Source of the DNA: Geofilum rubicundum JCM 15548
GTDB taxonomy: Bacteria; Bacteroidota; Bacteroidia; Bacteroidales; Marinilabiliaceae
Direction: 5' to 3'
Assembly (NCBI RefSeq): GCF_000974365.1
Contig: NZ_BAZW01000002.1
Coordinates: 62,001-126,000 of the forward strand
DNA length: 64,000 bases
Under the pieces are notes generated by a model. It did not search any database, had not been told where the DNA came from, and saw only the letters and a list, made by a program, of their open reading frames with translations. Position 1 is the stretch's first letter. Each line of letters starts with the position of its first letter. Of the stretch, positions 34,837 through 43,187 are shown one piece after another. Position numbers and translations under genes: made by a program.

Positions 34837-36708
34837 ATGAAGATTCAAAACGTTACAGTAAATAAATACAAAGCTTTTACCAAGAAAGAGAAAATTCCAA
34901 TTGGAGGTTCTAATATTTTTATTTATGGAGAAAACGGCAGTGGAAAGAGTTCATTTTACTATGCGTTAAAAGACTTTTTTCAGTCAAGCGTTGAAATAGT
35001 AAAAATGTCTGAACTGAGAAATTTCAATTTGACAGACAGTGGAACTGATTGTTCAATAGAAGTTGAATTTGATGGAGGAGCAAAAAATATACTTAACGAG
35101 ACAACGAAAAATACCAATATCACCCAAATTATAGACGCCAATAGACTAAAAAGCTTTTTGACCTACAAACATTTGTTGGGCGTGCATAACGTAAAAGTTA
35201 CTGAAAAACTTGATGTTTTTAACCTTGTAGTAACAGGGGTCCTTAAGCATTATAAGTCTGAATTAATTACTGGTCAATATGAATTAGGGGAATTGTATCT
35301 CAATACTGTTTCAGAAAGCAAAAAAACTATAGGCAAAGGAAAGGACTTTTATACTGCGAGGCAAAAAAGTGCATCAGTTACCCAGAATGCGAAGTTGTTC
35401 AATGTGGCATTCAAAAAACTATTTGAGAAACCTGAAGAAGGTGAAACTAATCCGGATTATTTGGCACCAGAAATAAATTACTTCCTTAAAAAAATATATC
35501 CAGAGTTAAGTATAGATTTTAAGCGACAGACAATAAGAGTTGATGATAGAGGCAATTTGAATGGTGGTAAGTTGTTCTTGGACATTATTAAAGGTAATGA
35601 CTCAATAGATAGCAGGTCACCACATTTTTCATTGAATGAAGCCAAGTTATCTGCAATTGCTATTAGTATTTTTCTTGGAGCAATTAAACGACAAAGTATA
35701 TTTTCGCCTGACTTGAAACCGCTTTTTTTGGATGATATTCTTATTGGATTGGATAATGAAAACCGACTAAAGTTACTCAACCTTCTCAAAGAAACAGGTG
35801 TCTCGGATGAAGACAAGGTTTTTAAAGATTTTCAAATATTCCTCACCACTTATGATAGACATTGGTATGAAGTGGCTAAACTTAATTTACCGAGTTGGAA
35901 GTTTATCGAGTTTTATAAAAGTGAAGATGGTCCTCAAATCATTCATAATGAGAAAACATATTTAGAAAAAGCGAGATGCTATTTTGAAGCATTTGATTTT
36001 CCAGCAGCAGGTCAATATTTAAGGAAAGAATCTGAACGATTATTGAAAAGCAAACTTTTAGAAACTTATACAGTTGGAGAAGGGTTTAAAGGATTAGTTA
36101 AGCCAATCAATTTAGAAACTTTAATCGATCGTTTAAAATTATATTATATAGACTTAGGACTTGAGCCTCCAAGTGACTTGATAGGCAATTTACAGAACTA
36201 TAAGAGCATTTTGTTCAATCCAATGTCACACAGTGAAATAGAAAGTCCAATTTATCGAAACGACTTAGAACTTGCCTTTAAGACAATTGATGATTTAGAA
36301 AGAATTGTTTTACCTAAAAGGACCGTAATTATTGAAAAGGGAACTCATTTTAACCTTTCATTACCTGCTATTAACTACAAAGCACAAGTTGAAATAGCAA
36401 AGGACATTTATATGGTAGAGCACAAGGACGTAAAAACTGAAACTGCAATATGTTTCTTCTTTAAAACTTGGACTAGAGCAGGTGTTGAATTTGCCGGTCC
36501 AACCGGTATTCCTGCAAGAGCAGTTTCAAAAATTGAACTATTAGATAAAATCAAATCAAACCCATACTCTTTAGAAATTGTAGTAAAAGAATTAAATAAG
36601 ACATTTAAAGATAGGGGAGTCCCTGAAATAAACATTTTAGACTTAAAATCTTCTTTGACATTAGCAGGAGGAGTATTCCTTAATGATTTATTAGAGAATT
36701 CAAAATAA
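34837..36708 (+). CDS. RecF/OLD-like AAA ATPase of the defence operon
   Basis: 623 residues. N-terminal ATPase with Walker A GENGSGKSS at 31-39, a signature-like helix LNEAKLSAIAISIFLGAIKR and Walker B LFLDDILIGLD, all near the pattern of SMC/RecF-type ATPases without a long coiled coil. The second half (about 345-510) is helical with a striking LFNPMSHSEIESPIYRNDLE, and the last 100 residues are unassigned. There is no TOPRIM nuclease motif that I can see, so it is not a typical OLD nuclease. Such ATPases act as sensors paired with a nuclease in Septu- and Gabija-like systems; the broken DUF262-HNH gene just upstream is the natural partner. It may now be a solitary subunit or assist the helicase-methylase pair. 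Confidence 0.75.
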   Translation: MKIQNVTVNKYKAFTKKEKIPIGGSNIFIYGENGSGKSSFYYALKDFFQSSVEIVKMSELRNFNLTDSGTDCSIEVEFDGGAKNILNETTKNTNITQIIDANRLKSFLTYKHLLGVHNVKVTEKLDVFNLVVTGVLKHYKSELITGQYELGELYLNTVSESKKTIGKGKDFYTARQKSASVTQNAKLFNVAFKKLFEKPEEGETNPDYLAPEINYFLKKIYPELSIDFKRQTIRVDDRGNLNGGKLFLDIIKGNDSIDSRSPHFSLNEAKLSAIAISIFLGAIKRQSIFSPDLKPLFLDDILIGLDNENRLKLLNLLKETGVSDEDKVFKDFQIFLTTYDRHWYEVAKLNLPSWKFIEFYKSEDGPQIIHNEKTYLEKARCYFEAFDFPAAGQYLRKESERLLKSKLLETYTVGEGFKGLVKPINLETLIDRLKLYYIDLGLEPPSDLIGNLQNYKSILFNPMSHSEIESPIYRNDLELAFKTIDDLERIVLPKRTVIIEKGTHFNLSLPAINYKAQVEIAKDIYMVEHKDVKTETAICFFFKTWTRAGVEFAGPTGIPARAVSKIELLDKIKSNPYSLEIVVKELNKTFKDRGVPEINILDLKSSLTLAGGVFLNDLLENSK

Positions 36709-36910
36709 TGAAGCCTATACTAGACAGCCACAAGGGCAAGAAGTTAGTAAGAACAAAGGCGTAATAAACAATGGATCAGATTGTTTATTGCAACCCAAAG
36801 GATATCTGCATACTCTTGTGATACTAATCCCTCAATGGAGGAGGTTCAAAGAACCTCGTGAACTGAGAGCATTACGAACTGGTCACCGACACCCCCTGCT
36901 AAAACAATAT

Positions 36911-36931
36911 TTGTGTTACAATTGTGTTACA
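36911..36931. repeat. Two TTGTGTTACA iterons, right integrase arm sites
   Basis: Copies at 36,911-36,920 and 36,922-36,931, again 11 bp apart, 13 bp before the right 84-bp repeat. They match the three left-end copies exactly. Confidence 0.75.
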
Positions 36932-36943
36932 GTGGATGAAAAT

Positions 36944-37027
36944 AACAAAGGGCTGCATTTCTGCAGCCCTTTGTTTAAGGGGTGGGCCCAGCTGGGCTTG
37001 AACCAGCGACCCCCTGATTATGAGTCA
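36944..37027. repeat. attR: 84-bp direct repeat at the right end
   Basis: Identical to 17,428-17,511. It supplies the 3' half and terminator that keep the tRNA gene whole after integration. Confidence 0.9.
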
Positions 37028-37057
37028 GGTGCTACTAACCAACTGAGCTATGGGCCC
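36983..37057 (-). tRNA. tRNA with CAU anticodon (Met or Ile2)
   Basis: 75 nt form a full cloverleaf: acceptor GGGCCCA/TGGGCCC, D arm GCT..AGC, anticodon stem CCTGA/TCAGG around the loop CTCATAA (anticodon CAU), and T arm with TTCAAGC. CCA is not encoded. A CAU anticodon fits elongator Met or, after lysidine modification, Ile2; I cannot separate them by eye. The 3' half comes from the integrated element. Reads leftward into the terminator of the 84-bp repeat. Confidence 0.92.
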
Positions 37058-37133
37058 TGAATACGAAACAAAGTGCTATCTTTGTTAGGCGGTGACAAAA
37101 ATACAAAGAAATTGTAATTATCAAACATCTTAC

Positions 37134-37745
37134 ATGAGAATATTGAACATCATTTTTGATTTAGGGGGCGTTATTGTTGATTTAGATATGTCGCGGACTT
37201 TTCATGCTTTTAACCGGTTTTTTGGTGAGTCGGCTGTGGAATTGGAAAATGGCTATCTGAAAAGTAAGGTGCTGCGGCAATATGAGACGGGGGCCATTGA
37301 TACGGAAACCTTTCTGAGCGAGTTGCTTCAGTTGGCCAAAAATGGCGAGAGCCGAGGTGATATTGTGGCGGCCTGGAATGCGATGTTGGTCAGAATACCC
37401 GAGGAAAGGCTGAGGATGCTGGAGCAGTTGCGACAAAGCCACCGTATTTTTATACTCAGCAATACCAATGAATTACATGAGGATTATTTTGAGAAGATGG
37501 CGCCGGGGTATGATCGGCTGAGCGACTTGTTTGAAAAGGCTTATTATTCGCACCGCATTGGTTGTCGGAAACCGGACAGTGATGCATTTAAGGCTGTGCT
37601 GGCCGACAGCGGGCTAAGGGCCGAAGAAACGCTTTTTGTGGACGACCTGGCGGATAACATTTCTACGGCTAAAAAATTAAACTTCCAGACCTTACATATA
37701 ACGCAAGGCATGGAAGTTTCAAATATTTTAAAAACGTTTTTGTAA
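37134..37745 (+). CDS. HAD-family hydrolase (phosphatase)
   Basis: 203 residues from MRILNIIFDLGGVIVD; a GTG at 37,092 would extend it by 14 residues that look like leader. Motif I is FDLGGVIVDLD, where the catalytic first Asp is followed by LGG as in the YihX/epoxide-hydrolase-like HAD subfamily; motif II is ILSNTNE, motif III the lysine of CRKPDSDAF, and motif IV LFVDDLADN. These enzymes remove phosphate from small molecules, often sugar phosphates; the substrate cannot be told. It lies just outside the island's right end and converges on the SPOR lipoprotein with 2 bp between stops. Confidence 0.88.
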   Translation: MRILNIIFDLGGVIVDLDMSRTFHAFNRFFGESAVELENGYLKSKVLRQYETGAIDTETFLSELLQLAKNGESRGDIVAAWNAMLVRIPEERLRMLEQLRQSHRIFILSNTNELHEDYFEKMAPGYDRLSDLFEKAYYSHRIGCRKPDSDAFKAVLADSGLRAEETLFVDDLADNISTAKKLNFQTLHITQGMEVSNILKTFL

Positions 37746-37747
37746 TC

Positions 37748-38182
37748 CTATTTTCTGACCAGGAGCCAAACGCCTTCTTTGCCGGGGGTGCTGCGCTCGT
37801 TCTCCAGGGCGCTTAAGGCTTCTTTCCAATCGTTGAAGCCCATGTAAGACACCTTGTAGAAATCGCTGTTGGGACCTTGTTCCCGCTCAATGATTTGTGA
37901 ATTCATGCCCTGGTTGGCCAGGTTGCGTTGCATTTTCTCCGCATTGCTATATTCCAAAAAGCTTCCGGAAATTAGGAAGTATTTATCGGGAACCATGGGT
38001 TGTGCTTCAACAACGGGTTCTTCTTCAACAACGGGTTCTTCTTCAACCACTGTGGTATCCGGTTTTTGTTCCTCTACTACAGCTGTGGCTGGTTTTTTGG
38101 CCGGGGCCGCTTTTTTGGGTTCGTTTTTACAACCTGCTAAAACTATTAACGCCAGAATTGTAAATAGAGTTATACGTCTCAT
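37748..38182 (-). CDS. SPOR-domain lipoprotein
   Basis: 144 residues starting MRRITLFTILALIVLAGCKN: a lipoprotein signal with lipobox LAGC. A longer frame to 38,251 has no support. After a Lys/Pro-rich and then Glu/Val-rich linker (two perfect 18-bp units encoding VVEEEP) comes a SPOR domain: KYFLISGSFLEYSNAEKMQR, NSQIIEREQGPNSDFYKVSY, EALSALENER. SPOR domains bind denuded peptidoglycan at division sites. The protein is anchored in a membrane and probably helps division or envelope organisation. It is followed by the convergent HAD gene. Confidence 0.85.
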   Translation of the reverse strand: MRRITLFTILALIVLAGCKNEPKKAAPAKKPATAVVEEQKPDTTVVEEEPVVEEEPVVEAQPMVPDKYFLISGSFLEYSNAEKMQRNLANQGMNSQIIEREQGPNSDFYKVSYMGFNDWKEALSALENERSTPGKEGVWLLVRK

Positions 38183-38339
38183 GGGCAATTTTTTTGATGT
38201 CTGTTTTGAATAAACAGGGGCAATATAGGACTTTTTTCGCGATAAAGTCAAGTGTTTATAACACTTTACGGGCTTTTTTATCGCAAAAAATCAGGACTGT
38301 TTTCCGGGACTTCTTTTCAGACGTCTCTCCATCAAATGC

Positions 38340-38370
38340 AGAGAGGCCGCTTGGTTGAAGCGGCCTCTCT
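38340..38370 (-). terminator. Rho-independent terminator of the lipoprotein genes
   Basis: AGAGAGGCCGCTT / AAGCGGCCTCTCT is a 13-bp perfect stem with a 5-base loop, 35 bp beyond the stop of the lipoprotein gene. Confidence 0.8.
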
Positions 38371-38404
38371 TTCGCAATTTGCTTATTGCCAATGTGATGT
38401 CTGT

Positions 38405-39463
38405 TTATTCCTCTTGTGCTTGCTCTTCAAGTATGAGCTTATATGCTATTTCGTTTTGATAGCTGAAGAGTCGGATGTAAAGGTAGCCGGTGGGACTTTT
38501 AATATCACCAAACAGGGCCTCGTTTTCTTCGGGTTCGATGCGATTCTCTTCCGCCTGGTAGTTCTTGGCAAAGGGCTGGTAAGAGAGCCACACCTGAACG
38601 TACTCCATAATGGCAGCGGGCAGATCGTATTGTGGATCAATGATCTGCACGGTTAACTGGTAGGTTTTGGCGGTATCCACTTTCAGGTAGAGGAATTGTT
38701 CTGCCTTGTAGGTTTCTTTAGAGATCAGTGTGTCTAATGTGCCGAAAAGGGTATCATTGAGAATCATCAGATCCGGGTTCAGCAAGGAACCCGGTATCGA
38801 GTCGGCGCTGTGCACTTCATTTTCAAAATCCACGAGTTTGCCCTGCTCTCCATCTTCGTCGAGGAAGGGATCTTCGGCCATTTTTTGAGCGTACCAAATT
38901 TGGGCTTCCCCGTCAATGGTCATGTTCATGGTCAGTTGTTGGCCCTTAAGCTCAATGAGGGCGACATGGATTTCGGAGCTCGCTTCATCCTCTGTGAATG
39001 ACAAGGTTTTGCCGGCTAACTGGTAGGTGCCTGAATGGACGGTGGTCACTTTTTCCTCCTCTACCATGAAATATTCATAGGTAATCATGCCGAAACGCAT
39101 GTAGCCCAAATCTGCTACCGGCTCCGTATTATCTCCGTCCGTTGTCTCATCGCCATTGTCTCCTTCGGCTTTAGCCGGGGGACTACCTGCTCCGGCCTCT
39201 CCTTCTCCTTCAGAAGTATCACCGTCAGAAGTGTCTCCTTCGGTGGTGTCTCCTTCGGTGGTGTCATCCCCGGTGGTTTCCTCCTCCGTGGTTTCTTCAG
39301 TGGTCTCCTCTTCTACAGGTACCACTTCAATTTCCGTAATTTCCCACAGGCCATTGAGCACAATGGTGTCCGGTCCCTCGTCATCGCCACCACAGGAGGT
39401 GAGTGCTAAGGAAGTGCCGATTGAAAAGGCAAGGATCGCTAGAATATGTTTTACTTGATTCAT
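38405..39463 (-). CDS. Acidic lipoprotein with lipocalin-like domain (paralogue A)
   Basis: 352 residues with lipobox (LALTSC). The N-terminal LNGLWEITEIEVVPVEEE starts a lipocalin-like pattern that is interrupted by about 70 residues of Thr/Glu/Gly/Asp repeats (ETTEGDTTEGDTSDGD), with 15-bp DNA units repeated at 39,236-39,265. The pattern resumes with YMRFGMITYEYF, AGKTLSFTEDE, and QLTMNMTIDGEAQIWYAQKM; the last 130 residues may be a second sandwich domain. It is a clear relative of the next gene. No known function; probably a surface-exposed or periplasmic binding protein. Confidence 0.7.
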   Translation of the reverse strand: MNQVKHILAILAFSIGTSLALTSCGGDDEGPDTIVLNGLWEITEIEVVPVEEETTEETTEEETTGDDTTEGDTTEGDTSDGDTSEGEGEAGAGSPPAKAEGDNGDETTDGDNTEPVADLGYMRFGMITYEYFMVEEEKVTTVHSGTYQLAGKTLSFTEDEASSEIHVALIELKGQQLTMNMTIDGEAQIWYAQKMAEDPFLDEDGEQGKLVDFENEVHSADSIPGSLLNPDLMILNDTLFGTLDTLISKETYKAEQFLYLKVDTAKTYQLTVQIIDPQYDLPAAIMEYVQVWLSYQPFAKNYQAEENRIEPEENEALFGDIKSPTGYLYIRLFSYQNEIAYKLILEEQAQEE

Positions 39464-39501
39464 TGGTTCTTTTTATGGTTATCAATTAGGCGTTCAAAGC
39501 C

Positions 39502-40485
39502 TTATTCCTGGGTTCCGGATAAATCCTCCACTTCAAACAGGAATTTAACCCCTTCCTGGTAACTGAAAAATTCGATGTACAAACAGCTGGTGGTGGTGAA
39601 CAGATCAAACTGCAGTTGTTTTTGGCCATCCTCTATTTTAGTGGTGTAGAGGACCTGGTCGGTTGAAAAGGCATCGGTGACATGAATGGAGGTGTATTTA
39701 AATAAATTATGGACATCGGCATAATCTGTAAGGAGGTCCTTAAGATGTATGCGGAAAGCCGTATAGGGCTCAACCTGCAGATAGAATTTGGCTTCGTGAC
39801 CGTTTTTGCCATCAATGGCATATAGCGAGTCCGTTATTTCTACGCCGGTTTCAATTAAAATGGGGTTCAAAGACGAGCCATAGGGGGCATTTTCCGTATC
39901 GTGGTAAATGGCGCAACCGGTCACCTCTTCTTCATCCGGATTTTCAGGTTCTTCATTTTCTGAGGGTGCCTCCTCCAGGAAAGGATCGCCCACCACTTTT
40001 TCCGCGTAATAGAAAATCTCTGCTTCGCTGTGGGTCTCAATCATGATGAGCTGTTTGCCTGTGATTTCGTATCCGAGGATGCTGGTGGATGGCTCAGTGG
40101 ATTCGGTGGTGATTTCATTGTTGGCCAGCGTGTAATTGCCTGTTTCCCGTGTGGTTGTGTCGGCCGTTGTGACCTCAAAATACGTGTAGGTAGAAGTGCC
40201 AAACCTCAGATAGGGCTGCACGCCGTCGACATCCGGGTAGAGGGTGGAGGGATCTTCCGTCTCCACTTCTTCTTCATCGGCTTCCGCCTCAGAAGACGTT
40301 GCCTCCTCGTCCTCAGCAGCAGGCGCCTCCATGGGAACGTATTTAAGCTCAGTCAGGCGCCATAGTCCTTGCAACGACTCATTGGGTGTGGCATTTTTAT
40401 CGTCGTCACTGCAAGCGGTGGTGGTAAATATCAGTATTCCCAAAACTGTCAGTGCCAGGGAAAAAGACTTGTAAATGTTCTTCAT
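39502..40485 (-). CDS. Acidic lipoprotein with lipocalin-like domain (paralogue B)
   Basis: 327 residues, lipobox TTTAC. It shares with its neighbour the order LQGLWRLTELKYVPME, an acidic insert (EDEEATSSEAEADEEEVETE), YLRFGTSTYTYFEV, KQLIMIETHSEAEIFYYAEK, and the C-terminal YIEFFSYQEGVKF (RLFSYQNEIAY in paralogue A). The pair is a tandem duplication, 38 bp apart and probably co-transcribed, with the insert diverging fastest. Function unknown. Confidence 0.7.
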   Translation of the reverse strand: MKNIYKSFSLALTVLGILIFTTTACSDDDKNATPNESLQGLWRLTELKYVPMEAPAAEDEEATSSEAEADEEEVETEDPSTLYPDVDGVQPYLRFGTSTYTYFEVTTADTTTRETGNYTLANNEITTESTEPSTSILGYEITGKQLIMIETHSEAEIFYYAEKVVGDPFLEEAPSENEEPENPDEEEVTGCAIYHDTENAPYGSSLNPILIETGVEITDSLYAIDGKNGHEAKFYLQVEPYTAFRIHLKDLLTDYADVHNLFKYTSIHVTDAFSTDQVLYTTKIEDGQKQLQFDLFTTTSCLYIEFFSYQEGVKFLFEVEDLSGTQE

Positions 40486-40630
40486 CTGATTTAAAATTCT
40501 TTAAGGTCGTGTGGGTGCGTTAAATGCATACTTATTAATATTACCGTTCAATACGACAAAGGCGTAGCAAAGGTTTTAAATTCTTTGTAGAAAGTTAATC
40601 AGGAAAGTTGTTTGAAATGGCTGTGTGCCC

Positions 40631-42916
40631 CTAGCGAATGGGCTTTTTCGGCGTTTGATAGTAAAACTCGCGGAGGGCTTGAAACAGGTTGAGTGAATAA
40701 ATGAGTATGTTTTTTGTTTCACCCATCACTTCCATATAAATCACATTGACCCTGGTGCGTCCCTGTCCCGAACGGATGCGTCTGATTTGTTCCAGACGGT
40801 ATTCCTCCAGGAGCTTGAGCACCACGTTTTGTTTGTTCTTTAATTCATGAAGGGCGTCAAAGCGCTTCTCTTTTTCAAAATGAATTAAAAAGTTGAGGAA
40901 GGCGGTGGTTTCTTCCAGAATACCAGAAAGGTCCTCTTTTTGGGCGGAGGAAAGTCCTTTGTGTTGGTTTTCGAGATGTTTGAAAATGGGCGGTGCCATA
41001 ATACCGATGGTATTCGACATCTCCGTTAAATAATCGAGGGCCTGGACAAAAAGGTGACCTGAATCCTGGACTTCTTCGGGCAATTTACTATAGGTTCTGA
41101 ACAGTTCTATCTTGTAGTTTTTGATGCCCTGCTTCAAGTATTCGGTTTTTTCTATGGCTTCCCGCATCTGTCGCAGGTCCTCATCCATGAGTCCGTCAAT
41201 GATCATGAAATAGATCTTGGAGCTTTCCAGCAGAAACTTTCTGATTCTTTCCCGCCCTGTTTCCCGCAGCCATTCAATACCCTCTGTTTTTTCGTGGTGA
41301 AAGGTTTTATTCAGTTCTTTTTCTTTTTCCCTTTTTCGATGGTGATACTTGTTGGTCTGCCATAAGGTCACCAGGACGATGAGAAACAGGACCAGAGCCA
41401 CGGGCCAACCACCCCAATGCAGGGCCAGGGAAAACAGGAAGGCCCCTATAAAACCGCCTGAGGCGGTTATAAACCATCCCCCCAAAATCGAAAGCACCCC
41501 GGAGAGCCGGTAAACAGCACTTTCACGGCCCCAGGCCTGGTCGGCAAAAGAGGTCCCCATGGCCACCATAAACACCACAAAAGTAGTGGATAGCGGAAAT
41601 CTTAAATAGGTGCCGATGGAAATGAGCAGGCTGGCAATCACCAGGTTGACGGAAGCCCGGACGGTGTCGAAATAGATGACTTCATCGGTGGCCGGCTGAC
41701 GATGCAGGGGAAGGGGGGCTTTAAACCGATCGGAGATAAAGGCATGCACCCGGGCGGGCAGCAGTTGCTCTGCTTTTTGGTAGACATTGAGAAAGCTGCG
41801 GACCAGTACTTTTGACAGGGGTGAAGGTTCAAATCTTTCCTGGCCGGCCGACTGGCGGCCGAGGTAGACTTCTGTTTCTGTTACGGAATGGAGCTTTTTT
41901 GACAGGAAAAGCGTTACCACCATGACAATGCCGGCCATTAGGAAGAAGCCCACATACACGGAATCACGAAAGTGAAGGGAGCGTTCCCAATCGGTATTTA
42001 AAAATTGCAGGGGAAAGTGGCTGAAGGAAGCGTTGGGGGTGTTGAGGTATTCTTTGATGCTTTCAATGCCTGTCAGGGGCAGACCAATGAAGTTGACCAA
42101 ATCATTGGAAGCGAATGACAGGGCGAGGGCAAAGGTGCCAAAAAACACCACCAGCCGGGGAATGTCGATGTGAAAAAGCGTCGCCAAACCCCATAAGCTT
42201 AAGGCGGAACCCCAAAAGACGCCCATCAGCACTTTTTGGGTTCCCAGATTTTGCAGCCACTGAAAATTCTCTTCCCAGAACATGCCACCGATGCCCTTTT
42301 TTATAAGCAGGTAAAAAATGGTGGTTATGGCCAGGGCGCCTATGATTGAAAAAAGAAGGTTGTATTTCCCCTGATGTCGAAAGGTGAAAAGGAGGCGGGT
42401 GAAAAATTGAGCCATAGCGCCCGTTATAAATGCGAAAAGGATGGAAGCAAGTATGCCCGCGAAAATCATAAAAACCCGGTCCGTATTGATAAACGCCGAA
42501 TAGCCCTCCAGGCCGTCTGGCGTATTTTGCTTGATGAGCACAATGGCCAGCGCAGCGCCGATGAGGCTAAAAATAACGGATATGGTGGTGGAGGTAGGAA
42601 AGCCCGCCGTATTAAAAGCGTCGAGCAGCAAAATGTTGGCCACCGTAACGGCTACAACAATGATCAATAATTCGTGCAAGAGAAAGCCTGAGGGGTTGAT
42701 CACGCCATTGCGGACGACTTCCATCATGCCGCCTGAAAAAAAGGTGCCAATAACCAATCCGCTACCGGCCAGGGCCAGAATCACCTTGCTGGACGCTACG
42801 CGTGAGCCGATGGCTGCATTCAAAAAGTTTACCGCGTCATTAGAAACACCGGTTACCAGGTGAAAAACAGCCAACAGAACAAGTAAGATGACGGTGAACC
42901 AGATGAAAATGTCCAT
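40631..42916 (-). CDS. PiT-family inorganic phosphate transporter with PhoU-like C-terminal domain
   Basis: 761 residues. The PiT signature occurs twice: GVSNDAVNFLNAAIGSRVAS near residue 25 and, in the second half, FASNDLVNFIGLPLTG; about ten membrane helices follow the usual PiT pattern (LLDAFNTAGFPTSTTISVIF, PLSTTFVVFMVAMGTSFAD). The last 220 residues (from about 545) are cytoplasmic, helical and PhoU-like (LLESSKIYFMIIDGLMDEDL and following). PiT proteins bring in phosphate with H+ or Na+. The fused PhoU-like part probably adjusts uptake to phosphate status. It is divergent from the PhoR/PhoB-like pair and shares a regulatory region with it. Confidence 0.92.
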   Translation of the reverse strand: MDIFIWFTVILLVLLAVFHLVTGVSNDAVNFLNAAIGSRVASSKVILALAGSGLVIGTFFSGGMMEVVRNGVINPSGFLLHELLIIVVAVTVANILLLDAFNTAGFPTSTTISVIFSLIGAALAIVLIKQNTPDGLEGYSAFINTDRVFMIFAGILASILFAFITGAMAQFFTRLLFTFRHQGKYNLLFSIIGALAITTIFYLLIKKGIGGMFWEENFQWLQNLGTQKVLMGVFWGSALSLWGLATLFHIDIPRLVVFFGTFALALSFASNDLVNFIGLPLTGIESIKEYLNTPNASFSHFPLQFLNTDWERSLHFRDSVYVGFFLMAGIVMVVTLFLSKKLHSVTETEVYLGRQSAGQERFEPSPLSKVLVRSFLNVYQKAEQLLPARVHAFISDRFKAPLPLHRQPATDEVIYFDTVRASVNLVIASLLISIGTYLRFPLSTTFVVFMVAMGTSFADQAWGRESAVYRLSGVLSILGGWFITASGGFIGAFLFSLALHWGGWPVALVLFLIVLVTLWQTNKYHHRKREKEKELNKTFHHEKTEGIEWLRETGRERIRKFLLESSKIYFMIIDGLMDEDLRQMREAIEKTEYLKQGIKNYKIELFRTYSKLPEEVQDSGHLFVQALDYLTEMSNTIGIMAPPIFKHLENQHKGLSSAQKEDLSGILEETTAFLNFLIHFEKEKRFDALHELKNKQNVVLKLLEEYRLEQIRRIRSGQGRTRVNVIYMEVMGETKNILIYSLNLFQALREFYYQTPKKPIR

Positions 42917-43016
42917 TCTGTTTATTTTGAGTAGCCAAAAGTAGTGTTTCGCACCTTCAGAATAAAATCTGCGAACATTAATTTTATGTTAGGAATTATG
43001 CTTAGCTTTTTTCAAA

Positions 43017-43073
43017 TTTACGTTTAAATTGGTTCATTTACAGGATAAAACAAAAGTTTACATTAACTTAACA
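43017..43073. promoter_or_regulatory. Phased TTTACA/TTAACA repeats, candidate PHO box
   Basis: TTTACG (43,017), TTTACA (43,037), TTTACA (43,057) and TTAACA (43,068) are spaced 20, 20 and 11 bp. The 11-bp step resembles Pho-box direct repeats. The region lies between the divergent phosphate transporter and the PhoR-like kinase gene. Confidence 0.45.
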
Positions 43074-43187
43074 TAGGTAAAAGTGGCGCATGTCAGCTAT
43101 AAAGTTACAAATTCGGTTAAATTTGTCGTGAATCAGAATGCAAATTCCACCCGATTTGGCATCGGGTAAACCATAATTGTTGAATAA

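Larger units (their letters stand above)
17512..37027. mobile_element. tRNA-integrated genomic island with defence operon
   Basis: A 19.5 kb segment lies between two 84-bp direct repeats in the 3' half of a tRNA(CAU) gene, with a tyrosine recombinase just inside the left end and arm-type iterons at both ends. The sequence is visibly AT-richer than the flanks. It carries a small replication/maintenance module (HTH, DUF3987, primase-like), a decayed middle with transposase and ADP-ribosylglycohydrolase relics, and a five-gene defence operon. No relaxase, coupling protein or conjugation genes are seen, so it is not self-transmissible on this evidence; excision by its integrase and helper-assisted transfer remain possible. 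Confidence 0.9.

Noticed and set aside
34837-36708. OLD-family nuclease call
   Set aside because: No TOPRIM acidic motifs visible in the C-terminal half; only the ATPase part is supported.
36788-37060. Open frame spanning the right end and the tRNA
   Set aside because: It runs across the terminator and the tRNA gene, so it is a chance frame.
37990-38060. Possible CRISPR-like repeats in the SPOR gene
   Set aside because: Two in-frame 18-bp units coding for VVEEEP; no spacers and no cas genes. No CRISPR array was seen anywhere in the window.
39150-39310. Repetitive DNA that looked like a tandem array
   Set aside because: In-frame low-complexity coding sequence of the acidic lipoprotein.
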